64,000 nucleotides of DNA from Lentzea albidocapillata (GCF_000719115.1 NZ_JOEA01000020.1:124001-188000); one strand, 5' to 3'. Shown: positions 53,489-62,444, counted from the first letter of the stretch. Translations and numbers: made by a program. Notes: generated by a model from the letters alone, not told the origin.

Positions 53489-55006
53489 GTGAGTAGCGGA
53501 GTTCACGCCGCCCTGAATCCCGGGGGCGTCATCGGCAACGGCCGCTACCGGCTGCTCGCGAGGTCCGGCGCGGACGCGCGGTCCAATGCGGAGCTGTGGC
53601 GCGCGCGGGACGGGCAGCTCAACCGGGACGTGGCGCTGACGGTGCTGCTGGGCGATCTCGCGGACAACGACGCGGCCGCCCGTGCCCGCCGAACGGTCGA
53701 ACGGGCGATGCACGCGGCGTCGTTCACGCACCCCGGCGTGTCCAGGGTGATCGACGTGCTCACGCCCGGCACCGGCATCCGCCCCGACGAGGGCATCCTC
53801 GGCATCGTCATCGCCGAGTGGACCCAGGGCACCGACCTGATGGACCTCATCGCGGAGGGCCCGCTGCCGGCGGGCGCCGCGACCCGCCTGCTCGAGCCGC
53901 TGGGCGCCGCCATCGAGGGCGCGCACCACGCCGGTCTCGTGCTGGGCGCCGACCACCCGCAGCGCATCCGGGTCACCTCGGACGGCCGCCTGCGCCTCGC
54001 GTTCCCCGGCCCGCGGCCGGACGCGATCGCGCGCGACGACGTCAAGGGCCTCGGCGCGATCCTGTACCTGCTGCTCACCGGCCGTTGGGCGTTGCCTGGC
54101 GGTCCTCAGGGCGTGCCGGTCGCGCCGACCGGGCCGGACGGGTCCGTGGTCGCACCGAGCGCGTTGCACCCGTACCTGCCGCACGACCTGTCGTCCGTCG
54201 CGGTGCGGTCGCTGGAAGACACCTCGGTGGGCGGTATCCGCACGTCCGCGGCGATCCTGCAGGTCCTCGACCAGATCGCGGCCGAGGAAGCCCAGACCTC
54301 GCTCATCCCGGCCGTGGCGGCGTCACGCGATGACGACGACCAGGTCGTGTGGACGACCCAGCGCCCGCGGCAGGACAAGCAGCAGAAGAAGAAGCTGTGG
54401 ATCAGCGTCGGGGTGCTCGCCGTGGCCACACTGACCGTGATCGTCTGGCTGAGCGTGCAGATCGTCGGATTCTTCAGCGACGAGCCGACCAAGGGCGGCG
54501 GCCCGACCGTGGTGATCAACCAGCCGGGGTCGAACGGCCAGAGCGCGCCTCCGCCCGCGCCCGCCGGGCCGGTGCAGCCGGCGGCCATCGGCGTCTACGA
54601 CGTGACGAACAAGCCCGACAACCCCAACCAGGCGAGCCGGGCGGCCGACAACAACGCGGGCACGTTCTGGCGGACCGACAACTACTTCCAGCCGTTCCCG
54701 ACGCTGAAGCCGGGCATCGGGCTGATGGCCTCGTTCGCGGAGCCGGTGAAGCTGGCCTCGGTCACCATCACCTCGCCCAGCAAGGGCACGCACGTCGAGA
54801 TCAGGTCCGCGTCCGCACTGGACGCGCCGCTCGAGGAGACCAAGGTCATCGGGGTCGCCGACCTGTCCGACGGGCAGACGCAGATCCAGCTGAACGAGCA
54901 CGAGCCGACCGGTCACGTCCTGATCTGGATCACGCAGCTCACGAGCTCCGGCGGTGGCAAGAACCAGTCAGAGGTCCGGGAAATCCTCTACACCCGCGCG
55001 CAGTAG
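53489..55006 (+). CDS. Pseudokinase with extracytoplasmic domain (MurJ partner)
   Basis: The 505-residue product has a kinase-like domain (NGRYRLLARSGADARSNAELWRA to about residue 280) but the catalytic loop reads GADHPQRIRVTSDGRLRL where HRDxxxxN should be, and DFG is AFPGP, so it is a pseudokinase. A transmembrane helix follows (WISVGVLAVATLTVIVWLS) and a beta-rich external domain resembling a discoidin-like carbohydrate module (PAAIGVYDVTN...DNNAGTFWRTDNYF). Its mycobacterial counterpart, phosphorylated by PknB, recruits FhaA to regulate MurJ. Starts at GTG 53483 or 53489. Confidence 0.9.
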   Translation: MSSGVHAALNPGGVIGNGRYRLLARSGADARSNAELWRARDGQLNRDVALTVLLGDLADNDAAARARRTVERAMHAASFTHPGVSRVIDVLTPGTGIRPDEGILGIVIAEWTQGTDLMDLIAEGPLPAGAATRLLEPLGAAIEGAHHAGLVLGADHPQRIRVTSDGRLRLAFPGPRPDAIARDDVKGLGAILYLLLTGRWALPGGPQGVPVAPTGPDGSVVAPSALHPYLPHDLSSVAVRSLEDTSVGGIRTSAAILQVLDQIAAEEAQTSLIPAVAASRDDDDQVVWTTQRPRQDKQQKKKLWISVGVLAVATLTVIVWLSVQIVGFFSDEPTKGGGPTVVINQPGSNGQSAPPPAPAGPVQPAAIGVYDVTNKPDNPNQASRAADNNAGTFWRTDNYFQPFPTLKPGIGLMASFAEPVKLASVTITSPSKGTHVEIRSASALDAPLEETKVIGVADLSDGQTQIQLNEHEPTGHVLIWITQLTSSGGGKNQSEVREILYTRAQ

Positions 55007-55085
55007 AACCCCGAGTAGGACTACTGCCGCACTCTGGGTAGCCCTGTCCGGGTGATGTGTGATCACGCTCGCTAAAGTGCGTTCC

Positions 55086-55703
55086 GTGACCGCCGCAGCC
55101 AGCTCGGACGCCGATCTCATCTCGGCCCACGCCGCAGGTGACCCCTACGCGTTCTCGGAGCTGGTCAAACGGCACCGCGACCGGATGTGGGCGGTGGCGT
55201 TGCGCACGCTGCGTGACCCGGAAGAGGCCGCGGACGCGCTGCAGGAGGCGTTCATCTCGGCCTTCCGGGCGGCGTCGTCGTTCCGCGCGGAGTCACAGGT
55301 CACCACCTGGCTTCACCGAATCGTGGTGAACGCGTGTCTCGATCGGATGAGACGCCGACAAACGAGACCGACAGTGCCGTTGCCCGAGGCCGGTCCCGGC
55401 GAACCCGTCGCTCCCCGTGACGCGATGAGCGACCGCGAGACCAGCCTGATGGTGCAGCAGGCGTTGATGGAGCTGCCGGAGGAGCAGCGGGCGCCCATCG
55501 TGCTCGTCGACATCGAGGGGTATTCGGTCGCCGAAACGGCGCAGCTCCTGGGCATCGCGGAGGGCACGGTCAAGAGCCGGTGTGCGCGGGGTCGCGCCAA
55601 GCTGGCCAAAGTTCTCGGGCACCTCAGGAACCGAATCGCAGATGCGAACGTCCCAGCTGACGGTGTGAATGTGCAAGAGCAACGTCAGTGGGAGGGCCGA
55701 TGA
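55086..55703 (+). CDS. sigM: ECF sigma factor SigM
   Basis: The 205-residue product has sigma-2 (DPYAFSELVKRHRDRMWAVALRTLRDPEEAADALQEAF, WLHRIVVNACLDRMRRR) and sigma-4 (MELPEEQRAPIVLVDIEGYSVAETAQLLGIAEGTVKSR). Position just before the anti-sigma gene and trxB/trxA matches SigM of mycobacteria, which responds to envelope stress. The start is uncertain: GTG at 55059, 55077 and 55086 are in frame. Its stop overlaps the next gene by ATGA. Confidence 0.9.
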   Translation: MTAAASSDADLISAHAAGDPYAFSELVKRHRDRMWAVALRTLRDPEEAADALQEAFISAFRAASSFRAESQVTTWLHRIVVNACLDRMRRRQTRPTVPLPEAGPGEPVAPRDAMSDRETSLMVQQALMELPEEQRAPIVLVDIEGYSVAETAQLLGIAEGTVKSRCARGRAKLAKVLGHLRNRIADANVPADGVNVQEQRQWEGR

Positions 55704-56440
55704 CCGGCATGGAGCGCGTGCCGATGGGTCCGCCGTGGTCTGTTGACCTCATCGCGGACCTGCATGCGGGCGTGCTGCCCCCTGAGGTCGCCGCACAGCT
55801 GCGTCCGAGGGTCGAGGCGGACGCTGAGGCCAGCGAGGTCCTGCGGGCGCTCGACGCCACGCTGGAGGACCTGCACTCGCTGCCGCCCGTCCCGATGCCC
55901 GACCACGTGGCGGCGCGGATCAACGCCGCACTGGCCGCGGAGGCCCGTCCCGGCATCGCGCCGGTCGTGTCGCTGAACGAGGCCCGCAAGCGCCGCAACC
56001 GCCGGCTCGGTATGGGTGGCGGCGGCGTACTGGTCGCCGCCGCGGCCGCGTTCGGCATCGTGCTGGCCGTGTCACCGGGTGCGCAGCAGCCGCCCGCGAA
56101 CGACGCCGCGCCCGCGCCGACCAGCAAGCAGAGTGAGGCGCCTCCGCTCGCGCTCAAGCGCGACGAACTGGGCTCCGCGGTCGGTGAAGTGCTTGGAGCG
56201 CAGAACTACGGCCCGCTGGAGACCCCCGACCGGTTGACCGGCTGCCTGAAGGGCGGCGGCATCACCAGCTCGGGCACCCCGCTCGGCATCAGCCCGATCG
56301 ACCTGGAGGGCAAGTCCGCGGTGATGGCGATCCTGCCCGCCGGACTGGGCAAGTACCGGCTGGTCGTGCTGGATCCGGCCACCTGCGGGCCGGACAGGCA
56401 AGAGGGCGTTCTCGCGGACACGACCGTGGGCCAGAGGTAG
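55700..56440 (+). CDS. Membrane anti-sigma factor for SigM
   Basis: The 246-residue product has a cytoplasmic N-terminal helical part (WSVDLIADLHAGVLPPEVAAQL, 1-95), one transmembrane helix (GGGGVLVAAAAAFGIVLAVS) and an external domain with a Cys pair (GCLKGG...TCGPD). This fits RsmA-like anti-sigma proteins; sigM and this gene share ATGA and GGGAGGG precedes ATG 55700. The zinc-binding anti-sigma motif is not obvious. Confidence 0.82.
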   Translation: MTGMERVPMGPPWSVDLIADLHAGVLPPEVAAQLRPRVEADAEASEVLRALDATLEDLHSLPPVPMPDHVAARINAALAAEARPGIAPVVSLNEARKRRNRRLGMGGGGVLVAAAAAFGIVLAVSPGAQQPPANDAAPAPTSKQSEAPPLALKRDELGSAVGEVLGAQNYGPLETPDRLTGCLKGGGITSSGTPLGISPIDLEGKSAVMAILPAGLGKYRLVVLDPATCGPDRQEGVLADTTVGQR

Positions 56441-56453
56441 TCGCTCAAGTCAC

Positions 56454-56479
56454 GGAATTAGCTGCACCTACGATCCGTT
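56454..56479 (+). promoter_or_regulatory. SigR-type promoter of trxBA
   Basis: GGAAT (56454-56458), 18 bases, GTT (56477-56479), an exact match to the thiol-stress sigma-R/sigma-H consensus GGAAT-N18-GTT known for Streptomyces trxBA. It lies 40 bp before the trxB start, so trxBA should be induced by disulfide stress independently of sigM. Confidence 0.8.
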
Positions 56480-56518
56480 GAGCCAGTCAGACGACGAGAT
56501 CGAGGAGTTGCTGGGGCC

Positions 56519-57499
56519 GTGAGCGTACGCAACGTGATCATCATCGGATCGGGACCCGCGGGCTACACCGCGGCGGTCTATGCCGCCCGTGCTCAGCTGG
56601 AACCCCTGGTCTTCGAGGGTTCGCAGTACGGCGGCGCCCTGATGACGACCACCGAGGTGGAGAACTACCCCGGCTTCCGCGACGGCATCATGGGCCCCGA
56701 GCTCATGGAGCAGATGCGCGAGCAGGCCACCCGCTTCGGTGCCGAGCTGCGCGCCGAGGACGTCGAGTCGGTCGAGCTGACCGGGGAGATCAAGAAGGTC
56801 GTCGCGAACGGCGTCGAGTACCAGGCCAAGGCCGTCATCCTCGCGATGGGTGCCGCGGCCCGTTACCTGAACATCCCCGGCGAGCAGGAGCTGCTGGGCC
56901 GCGGTGTGTCCGCCTGTGCGACGTGCGACGGGTTCTTCTTCCGCGACCACGACATCGCGGTGGTCGGCGGCGGCGACACGGCCATGGAGGAGGCGACGTT
57001 CCTCACACGCTTCGCCAAGTCCGTGACGGTCATCCACCGCCGCGAGGAGTTCCGCGCCTCCAAGGTGATGCTGGAGCGCGCCCGCGCCAACGAAAAGATC
57101 AGGTGGCAGCTGAACACGCAGGTCACCGACGTGCTCGGGGACGGCACCGTGTCATCGATCAAGGTGAAGGACACCCAGACCGGCGCCGAGTCCGAGCTGC
57201 CCGTCACCGGATTCTTCCTCGCGATCGGCCACGACCCGCGCTCGTCGCTGGTCAAGGGCCAGGTCGACCTCGACGCGGAGGGCTACGTCCTGACCAAGGG
57301 CAGCTCCACGTACACGAACCTGGACGGCGTGTTCGCCGCCGGTGACCTGGTCGACCACGAATACCGTCAGGCGATCACCGCCGCCGGTTCCGGGTGCAGC
57401 GCCGCGATCGACGCGGAGCGGTGGCTCGCCGAGCACGGCACCGAGCAGGCCGAGATGGCCGCCGAGGCCGTCGGCGGCGGCTACGGCAAGAGCAACTGA
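56519..57499 (+). CDS. trxB: Thioredoxin-disulfide reductase
   Basis: FAD/NADPH enzyme reducing thioredoxin. The 326-residue product has FAD-binding [19 protein letters not shown], redox-active CATC ([11 protein letters not shown]), NADPH-binding [12 protein letters not shown] and [21 protein letters not shown]. Length is normal. GTG 56519. Followed 33 bp later by trxA; the pair is under the SigR-type promoter. Confidence 0.96.
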   Translation: MSVRNVIIIGSGPAGYTAAVYAARAQLEPLVFEGSQYGGALMTTTEVENYPGFRDGIMGPELMEQMREQATRFGAELRAEDVESVELTGEIKKVVANGVEYQAKAVILAMGAAARYLNIPGEQELLGRGVSACATCDGFFFRDHDIAVVGGGDTAMEEATFLTRFAKSVTVIHRREEFRASKVMLERARANEKIRWQLNTQVTDVLGDGTVSSIKVKDTQTGAESELPVTGFFLAIGHDPRSSLVKGQVDLDAEGYVLTKGSSTYTNLDGVFAAGDLVDHEYRQAITAAGSGCSAAIDAERWLAEHGTEQAEMAAEAVGGGYGKSN

Positions 57500-57532
57500 A
57501 GTTCCTTCTGCGAGTCTTTTAGGGAGATCAAC

Positions 57533-57862
57533 ATGGCAGGCGCCACCGTCACGGTGACCGACAAGTCGTTCGCGGACGACGTGCTGACCAGCGAGAAGCC
57601 CGTGCTGGTCGACTTCTGGGCGACCTGGTGCGGCCCGTGCAAGATGGTTGCGCCGGTGCTGGAGGAGATCGCGGCCGAACACGGCGAGAAGATCACCATC
57701 GCCAAGGTCGACATCGACGCCAACCCGTCGATCGCCCGCGACTACCAGATCATGTCCGTCCCGACGCTGATCCTGTTCCAGGGCGGCCGTCCGGTGAAGC
57801 AGATCGTCGGCGCGAAGCCCAAGGCCGCGCTGCTGAAGGACCTGCAGGACGTCCTGGCCTGA
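57533..57862 (+). CDS. trxA: Thioredoxin
   Basis: The 109-residue product has the WCGPC active site (VDFWATWCGPCKMVAPVL) and the cis-Pro region MSVPTLILF. It is the electron donor reduced by TrxB just upstream. TTTTAGGGAGATC precedes ATG 57533. A strong terminator follows at 57904. Confidence 0.97.
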   Translation: MAGATVTVTDKSFADDVLTSEKPVLVDFWATWCGPCKMVAPVLEEIAAEHGEKITIAKVDIDANPSIARDYQIMSVPTLILFQGGRPVKQIVGAKPKAALLKDLQDVLA

Positions 57863-57903
57863 GCCAGAAAGTTGCTCAGGACGAGAAGTCCTCTGCAACG
57901 CGC

Positions 57904-57946
57904 AACGTGACCCACCCGTCTATCGATAAGACGGGTGGGTCACGTT
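57904..57946 (+). terminator. Terminator after trxA
   Basis: AACGTGACCCACCCGTCT (57904-57921) pairs perfectly over 18 bp with its reverse complement at 57929-57946 (loop ATCGATA), followed by CGTTTTGTTT. Confidence 0.9.
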
Positions 57947-58081
57947 CGTTTTGTTTCCGGGAACGTGACCTCGGTACGACTGTGAGTAGCCCTGCATCGA
58001 TCACTTAGCGCAGCAGGGCACAATGAAGACTTCCCAACTGACGCGCCGACCAGGTTCGGCGCCCTAGTCGAGCGAGGGTGC

Positions 58082-59221
58082 ATGCAGCTGCTCCGCCGCG
58101 GGGACGTCGGAAGTGATGTTGCCGAGATCCGGTCGACCCTGACCAGGCTCGGACTGCTTCCGCCGGCCGACCCACAGGCGCCGCCGGTGTTCGACCAGCA
58201 GGTCGAGCACGCAGTGCGCGCGTTCCAGCAGCAGCGGGGGCTGATCATCGATGGCATCGTCGGCCCGGCGACCTACCGTTCACTGCGTGACGCGACGTTC
58301 CGGTTGGGGGACCGGCCGCTCGCGTTCCTGATGTCGCAGCCGACGACCGGTGACGACGTGCTGGCTCTGCAGGAACGCATGCTGGAGCTCGGTTACGACG
58401 CCGGTCGCGCCAACGGCGTGTTCGGCCAGCAGACCGAGCAGGCGCTGAAGAACTTCCAGCGCGACTACGGACTGATCGTGGACGGCATGTGCGGTCCGGA
58501 CACCGTGCGCGCGTTGCGTCAGCTCCAGCCGAAGGTCCGCGGCGGCCGTCCGCAGCTGCTGCGCGAGCAGGAACAGCTTCGCGGCGCCGGTTCACGCCTG
58601 TCCGGCAAGCGCATCGTCATCGACCCAGGTCACGGTGGCGAGGACCGCGGTGTGGTCGTGGACGGTCTGTCCGAGGCCGACCTGATGCTGGACCTGGCCC
58701 GTCGCCTCGAAGGCAAGATGGCGGCCACCGGCATGGAGGCGCTGCTCACGCGAGGGCCGGACAACTGCCCGGACGAGAACGAGCGCGCCCGGTTCGCGAA
58801 CGAGGCCGGCGCCGACCTGATCCTGTCCCTGCACAGCGACGGCAACTCGTCGCCGAACGCGCAGGGCGTGGCGACGTTCCACTACGGCACCGGCAACGGC
58901 GCGTCGTCGACCGTCGGTGAGGCGCTGGCCGGGTTCATCCAGCGCGAGGTCACCGCCCGCACGACGATGTCGAACTGCGGTTCGCACCCGAAGACGTGGG
59001 ACCTGCTGCGGCTCACCCGCTGCACGGCCGTCCGCGTCGAGGTGGGCTACCTGACGAACGCGGAGGACCGCGCACGGCTGTCGACCCCTGGGTTCCGCGA
59101 CATCGTGGCCGAGGGCATCCTCGTGGCCGTGAAGCGTCTGTACCTGCTCGGCAAGGACGACCAGCCGACGGGCACGTTCACGTTCAACGACCTGCTGCGC
59201 TACGAGATGGCCAAGGGCTGA
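58082..59221 (+). CDS. cwlM: N-acetylmuramoyl-L-alanine amidase (CwlM-like)
   Basis: The 379-residue product has two N-terminal peptidoglycan-binding domains (LRRGDVGSDVAEIRSTL...; TTGDDVLALQERMLELG...) and an Amidase_3 domain with zinc ligands His (IVIDPGHGGEDRG), Glu (LSEADLML) and His (LILSLHSDGN), and Glu in VEVGYLTNAEDRARL. The position after trxA matches mycobacterial CwlM, which regulates MurA when phosphorylated. No signal peptide is seen, as in CwlM, so a cytoplasmic regulatory role is plausible. The catalytic residues appear intact. Confidence 0.9.
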   Translation: MQLLRRGDVGSDVAEIRSTLTRLGLLPPADPQAPPVFDQQVEHAVRAFQQQRGLIIDGIVGPATYRSLRDATFRLGDRPLAFLMSQPTTGDDVLALQERMLELGYDAGRANGVFGQQTEQALKNFQRDYGLIVDGMCGPDTVRALRQLQPKVRGGRPQLLREQEQLRGAGSRLSGKRIVIDPGHGGEDRGVVVDGLSEADLMLDLARRLEGKMAATGMEALLTRGPDNCPDENERARFANEAGADLILSLHSDGNSSPNAQGVATFHYGTGNGASSTVGEALAGFIQREVTARTTMSNCGSHPKTWDLLRLTRCTAVRVEVGYLTNAEDRARLSTPGFRDIVAEGILVAVKRLYLLGKDDQPTGTFTFNDLLRYEMAKG

Positions 59222-59230
59222 CGCTCTGAC

Positions 59231-59269
59231 GAAAGAGGCCCCCTCCGCTTCGGCGAAGGGGGCCTTTCG
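59231..59269. terminator. Terminator after the amidase gene
   Basis: GAAAGAGGCCCCCTCCGC pairs, with mismatches, with GCGAAGGGGGCCTTTC around TTCG, 9 bp after the amidase stop and facing the convergent GNAT gene. Confidence 0.75.
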
Positions 59270-59274
59270 CTGTC

Positions 59275-59907
59275 TCAGACCGGGCGGAAACTGGGTTCCG
59301 CGGTGGAGACGGTGACGCTGTTGAGGAGCCGTTCGAGAGCGGCCTCCACGTCTTCCTTCCAGGTGATGGAGCTGCGGAGCTCCATCCGCAACCGGGGCCA
59401 GCGCGGGTGCGGCCGCACGGTCTTGAAGCCGACGCTGGTGAGGAAGTCGGCCGGCGTGACGCAACTGGACTCTTCGTCGTCCGGGCGCATGTCGCCGAAC
59501 GCCTCGATGGCCTTCACGCCACGACGCGTCAGATCCTTCGCCACGGCCTGCACGAGGACTCGCGCGAGTCCGCCCCCTCGGAACTCGGGGAGGACGTCCA
59601 GCGACGTCATGAGGACCGCGTCCGGGCTCACCGGAGACGTCGGGAAGGCGGAGCTGCGCGGAACAGCGGCCGGTGGTGCGTAGAAGACCGAACCGGCGGG
59701 AATGCCGTCGCAGTAGATGATGCGGCCGCACGAACCCCACTCGAGCAGGACGCTGGAGACCCAGGCTTCCTTCTCGAACTCGGTGTCGCCGTATTCCTCA
59801 GCCTGTTCTCGCAGGTGAGGGGCCAGTTCCCAGAAAACGCACGTCCTGCTGTGCTTGGAGAGATGCTCCAGGTTGTCCAGCGTGACGCCTACGACGCGAC
59901 GGGACAC
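59275..59907 (-). CDS. GNAT-family acetyltransferase
   Basis: The 210-residue product has a GNAT core with the acetyl-CoA loop at EFRGGGLARVLVQAVAKDL and the usual beta-bulge VLMTSLDVLPEFRG. Its place between cwlM and the parAB region corresponds to a conserved hypothetical in mycobacteria (Rv3916-like). GTG 59907 was chosen because GGAGG lies 5 bp upstream; GTG 59919 adds four residues. Substrate unknown. Confidence 0.85.
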   Translation of the reverse strand: MSRRVVGVTLDNLEHLSKHSRTCVFWELAPHLREQAEEYGDTEFEKEAWVSSVLLEWGSCGRIIYCDGIPAGSVFYAPPAAVPRSSAFPTSPVSPDAVLMTSLDVLPEFRGGGLARVLVQAVAKDLTRRGVKAIEAFGDMRPDDEESSCVTPADFLTSVGFKTVRPHPRWPRLRMELRSSITWKEDVEAALERLLNSVTVSTAEPSFRPV

Positions 59908-60041
59908 CCCGACCTCCACCCGTTAACACACACAGCGAACCCATACGAGGGTAGGCGAATGTGACGGAAGCCGGAAGGCGCGTGCCCTGAACGGGACGAC
60001 GGTTACACTCGCTCGGGACATTTCCTATACAGGAGTCCCAC

Positions 60042-61358
60042 ATGACTGCGCCCGGACAGCCCGCCAAGCAGGGCCCCAGAAGCCTCGACCCCCACCTCCG
60101 CCGCTACGCAGCGCGCACGGCAGGGATGACGGCATCGGAGATCCGGGCACTTTTCGCAGTCGCGTCCCGTCCCGAGGTCGTATCGCTGGCCGGCGGCATG
60201 CCGCATCTGGCCGCTCTGCCTCTGGAGTCGCTGTCCGCGGAGATCGGTCAGCTGGTGGCGTCCGAGGGCCTGGTGGCCCTGCAGTACGGCTCGGCGCACG
60301 GTGTTCCGACGCTGCGCGAGCAGATCTGCGACGTGATGGCGCTGGAAGGCATCAACGGCCACCCGGACGACGTGGTGGTGACCGTGGGCTCGCAGATGGG
60401 CCTCGACATGGTCACCCGGATCTTCTGCGATCCCGGTGACGTCGTCATCGCCGAGGGGCCCTCCTATGTGGGCGCTCTCGGGTCGTTCACCGCGTACCAG
60501 GCGCAGGTCGTGCACGTCGCGATGGACGCCGACGGGCTCGTGCCGTCGTTGCTGCGAGAGGCCCTGGAGGCCTGTAAGCGCAACGGTCAGCGGGTCAAGT
60601 TCCTCTACACGATCCCGAACTTCCATAACCCGGCCGGCGTGACGCTGGCGGTGTCTCGGCGGGCCGAGATCCTGGAGATCTGCCGGACCTACGGCGTGCT
60701 GGTCGTGGAGGACAACCCGTACGGGCTGCTCGGGTTCGACGGGCAGACCTACCCGGCGTTGCGGTCGATGGACCCCGACAACGTCGTGTACCTCGGGTCG
60801 TTCTCGAAGACGTTCGCCGCCGGTCTGCGGGTCGGCTGGGTGCTGGCGCCGCACGCGGTCCGCGAGAAGCTGGTGCTGGCCGCCGAGTCGGCCACGCTGT
60901 GCCCGCCGACGCTGAACCAGATGATCGTGTCCCGGTACCTGTCGACGCAGGACTGGAAGGGTCAGATCAAGACCTACCGCGAGGCGTACCGGGAGCGTCG
61001 GGACGCGGCCATCTCCGCTCTTGAACAGCACATGCCGCAAGGTTCCACGTGGAACATTCCGGATGGCGGCTTCTACGTCTGGGTGACGGTGCCGGAGGGC
61101 ATCGACACGAAGGCGATGCTGCCCCGCGCCGTGACCGCCCGTGTGGCGTACGCGTCCGGCACCGGCTTCTACGCGGACGGCTTCGGCTCCCGCCAGTTGC
61201 GGATCTCGTACTGCTACCCGACGCCGGAACGCATCCGCGAGGGCGTCCGCCGCCTGGCGAACGTCATGGAGGAAGAGATGCAGCTGGCCGCGACCTTCGG
61301 GGCGACGCCGGGCCGTCAGCTGTCCGGTCCGCAGACCCCGTCGCCCGACACCGCCTGA
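60042..61358 (+). CDS. PLP-dependent aminotransferase (class I)
   Basis: The 438-residue product has the fold type I pattern: PEVVSLAGGMPHLAAL, NFHNPAGVTLAVSRR, VVEDNPYGLLGFDG, and the PLP lysine in GSFSKTFAAGLRVGW. It resembles 2-aminoadipate/MocR-type aminotransferases but has no HTH. The substrate is unknown. The next gene is a D-Ala-D-Ala-ligase-like enzyme 16 bp downstream; the pair is conserved near parB in related genomes and may supply or modify an envelope precursor. A parS-like palindrome lies within this gene. Confidence 0.87.
   Translation: MTAPGQPAKQGPRSLDPHLRRYAARTAGMTASEIRALFAVASRPEVVSLAGGMPHLAALPLESLSAEIGQLVASEGLVALQYGSAHGVPTLREQICDVMALEGINGHPDDVVVTVGSQMGLDMVTRIFCDPGDVVIAEGPSYVGALGSFTAYQAQVVHVAMDADGLVPSLLREALEACKRNGQRVKFLYTIPNFHNPAGVTLAVSRRAEILEICRTYGVLVVEDNPYGLLGFDGQTYPALRSMDPDNVVYLGSFSKTFAAGLRVGWVLAPHAVREKLVLAAESATLCPPTLNQMIVSRYLSTQDWKGQIKTYREAYRERRDAAISALEQHMPQGSTWNIPDGGFYVWVTVPEGIDTKAMLPRAVTARVAYASGTGFYADGFGSRQLRISYCYPTPERIREGVRRLANVMEEEMQLAATFGATPGRQLSGPQTPSPDTA
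61041..61056. promoter_or_regulatory. parS-like palindrome inside the aminotransferase gene
   Basis: GGTTCCACGTGGAACA contains the perfect palindrome GTTCCACGTGGAAC and keeps the parS centre CACGTG; it differs from TGTTTCACGTGAAACA at three positions. It is about 1.4 kb from parB and within coding DNA (it encodes GSTWN). ParB binding is inference. Confidence 0.4.
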
Positions 61359-61374
61359 TCCTTGGAGTTCTGCT

Positions 61375-62319
61375 GTGGCTGACCGCATGGTCGCTGTGCT
61401 GTCCGGTGGGCTTTCCCACGAACGTGAAGTCTCGATCCGCTCCGGCCGCCGGCTGTCGGCCGCCCTGCGGTCGGTGGGCGTGACGGTGGAGGAGTGGGAC
61501 GCCGACTCGTCGTTGCTGACGCGGTTGCAGGAGGGCCGCCCGGACGCCGTCGTCGTCGCGCTGCACGGTGGCGAGGGCGAGAACGGGTCGGTGCAGGCGA
61601 TCCTCGAGATGTTCGGCGTGCCGTACGTGGGCACGGACTCGCGGGCGTGCCGGCGGGCGTGGGACAAGCCGACCGCGAAGGCCGAGCTCGCCCGTGCCGG
61701 GCTGGCGACGCCGGAGTGGGTGGTCCTGCCGCACGCGACGTTCCGGGAGCTGGGTGCCAAGCCGGTGCTCGACGCGATGGTCTCGACGCTCGGGCTGCCG
61801 TTGATGCTGAAGCCGGACCAGGGTGGCTCGGCGCTGGGCGCCCAGGTCGTCCGTGAAGCCGCGGAGCTGCCGCCGGCGATGGTCGGCTGCCTGGCGTACG
61901 GGGACACCGTGCTGGCCGAGCAGTTCATCTCCGGGGTGGAGGTGGCGGTGACCGTCGTCGACAGTGCCGATGGCCCCACCGCACTGCCCGCGGTCGAGAT
62001 CGTTCCGGAGAGCGGGGTGTACGACTACACCGCTCGGTACACCGCGGGGCTCACCGACTTCCACGCGCCGGCCCGGCTGGACGCTGCCTCGGCCAAGGCG
62101 GTCGGGGAGCTCGCGGTGGCGGCGCACCGGTTGCTCGGGTTGCGGGACGTGTCGAGGACCGACGCCATCGTCGCGGAGGACGGGACCGTCTACTTCCTCG
62201 AAGTGAACGTGTCGCCGGGGCTGACCGAGACGTCGCTCCTGCCGATGGCCGTCGAGGCGGCGGGGAAGTCGTTGGGTGAGATCTACGCCGGGTTGATCGA
62301 GCGCGCTGTCGCTCGCTGA
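61375..62319 (+). CDS. D-alanine-D-alanine ligase-like ATP-grasp enzyme
   Basis: The 314-residue product has the N-terminal domain VAVLSGGLSHEREVSIRSG (substrate-binding Glu) and an ATP-grasp core with LMLKPDQGGSALG, EQFISGVEVAVTVV and FLEVNVSPGLTETSL. It belongs to the Ddl family, but a standard ddl for peptidoglycan usually sits elsewhere in actinobacteria, so this may form another dipeptide. GTG 61375 with GGAG 7 bp upstream. Follows the aminotransferase. Confidence 0.87.
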   Translation: MADRMVAVLSGGLSHEREVSIRSGRRLSAALRSVGVTVEEWDADSSLLTRLQEGRPDAVVVALHGGEGENGSVQAILEMFGVPYVGTDSRACRRAWDKPTAKAELARAGLATPEWVVLPHATFRELGAKPVLDAMVSTLGLPLMLKPDQGGSALGAQVVREAAELPPAMVGCLAYGDTVLAEQFISGVEVAVTVVDSADGPTALPAVEIVPESGVYDYTARYTAGLTDFHAPARLDAASAKAVGELAVAAHRLLGLRDVSRTDAIVAEDGTVYFLEVNVSPGLTETSLLPMAVEAAGKSLGEIYAGLIERAVAR

Positions 62320-62370
62320 GTTGCTCCGGATCGACGGTCTGAGAGCCGCGTTCGGTGATCGACAAATAGG

Positions 62371-62404
62371 TGACGCCCCGTATCCAATTGGATGCGGGGC
62401 GTCA
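62371..62404. terminator. Bidirectional terminator between ligase and parB
   Basis: TGACGCCCCGTATCC (62371-62385) pairs with GGATGCGGGGCGTCA (62390-62404) with one G-T pair around AATT; it lies between the convergent ligase and parB genes and works for both. Confidence 0.8.
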
Positions 62405-62444
62405 TCGTCACCGTGACATAAGACCCTGGGGTGATCCTATGGGC

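Noticed and set aside
60003..61979. 658-codon open frame opposite the aminotransferase and ligase genes
   Set aside because: Antisense to two clear enzyme genes and without family motifs.
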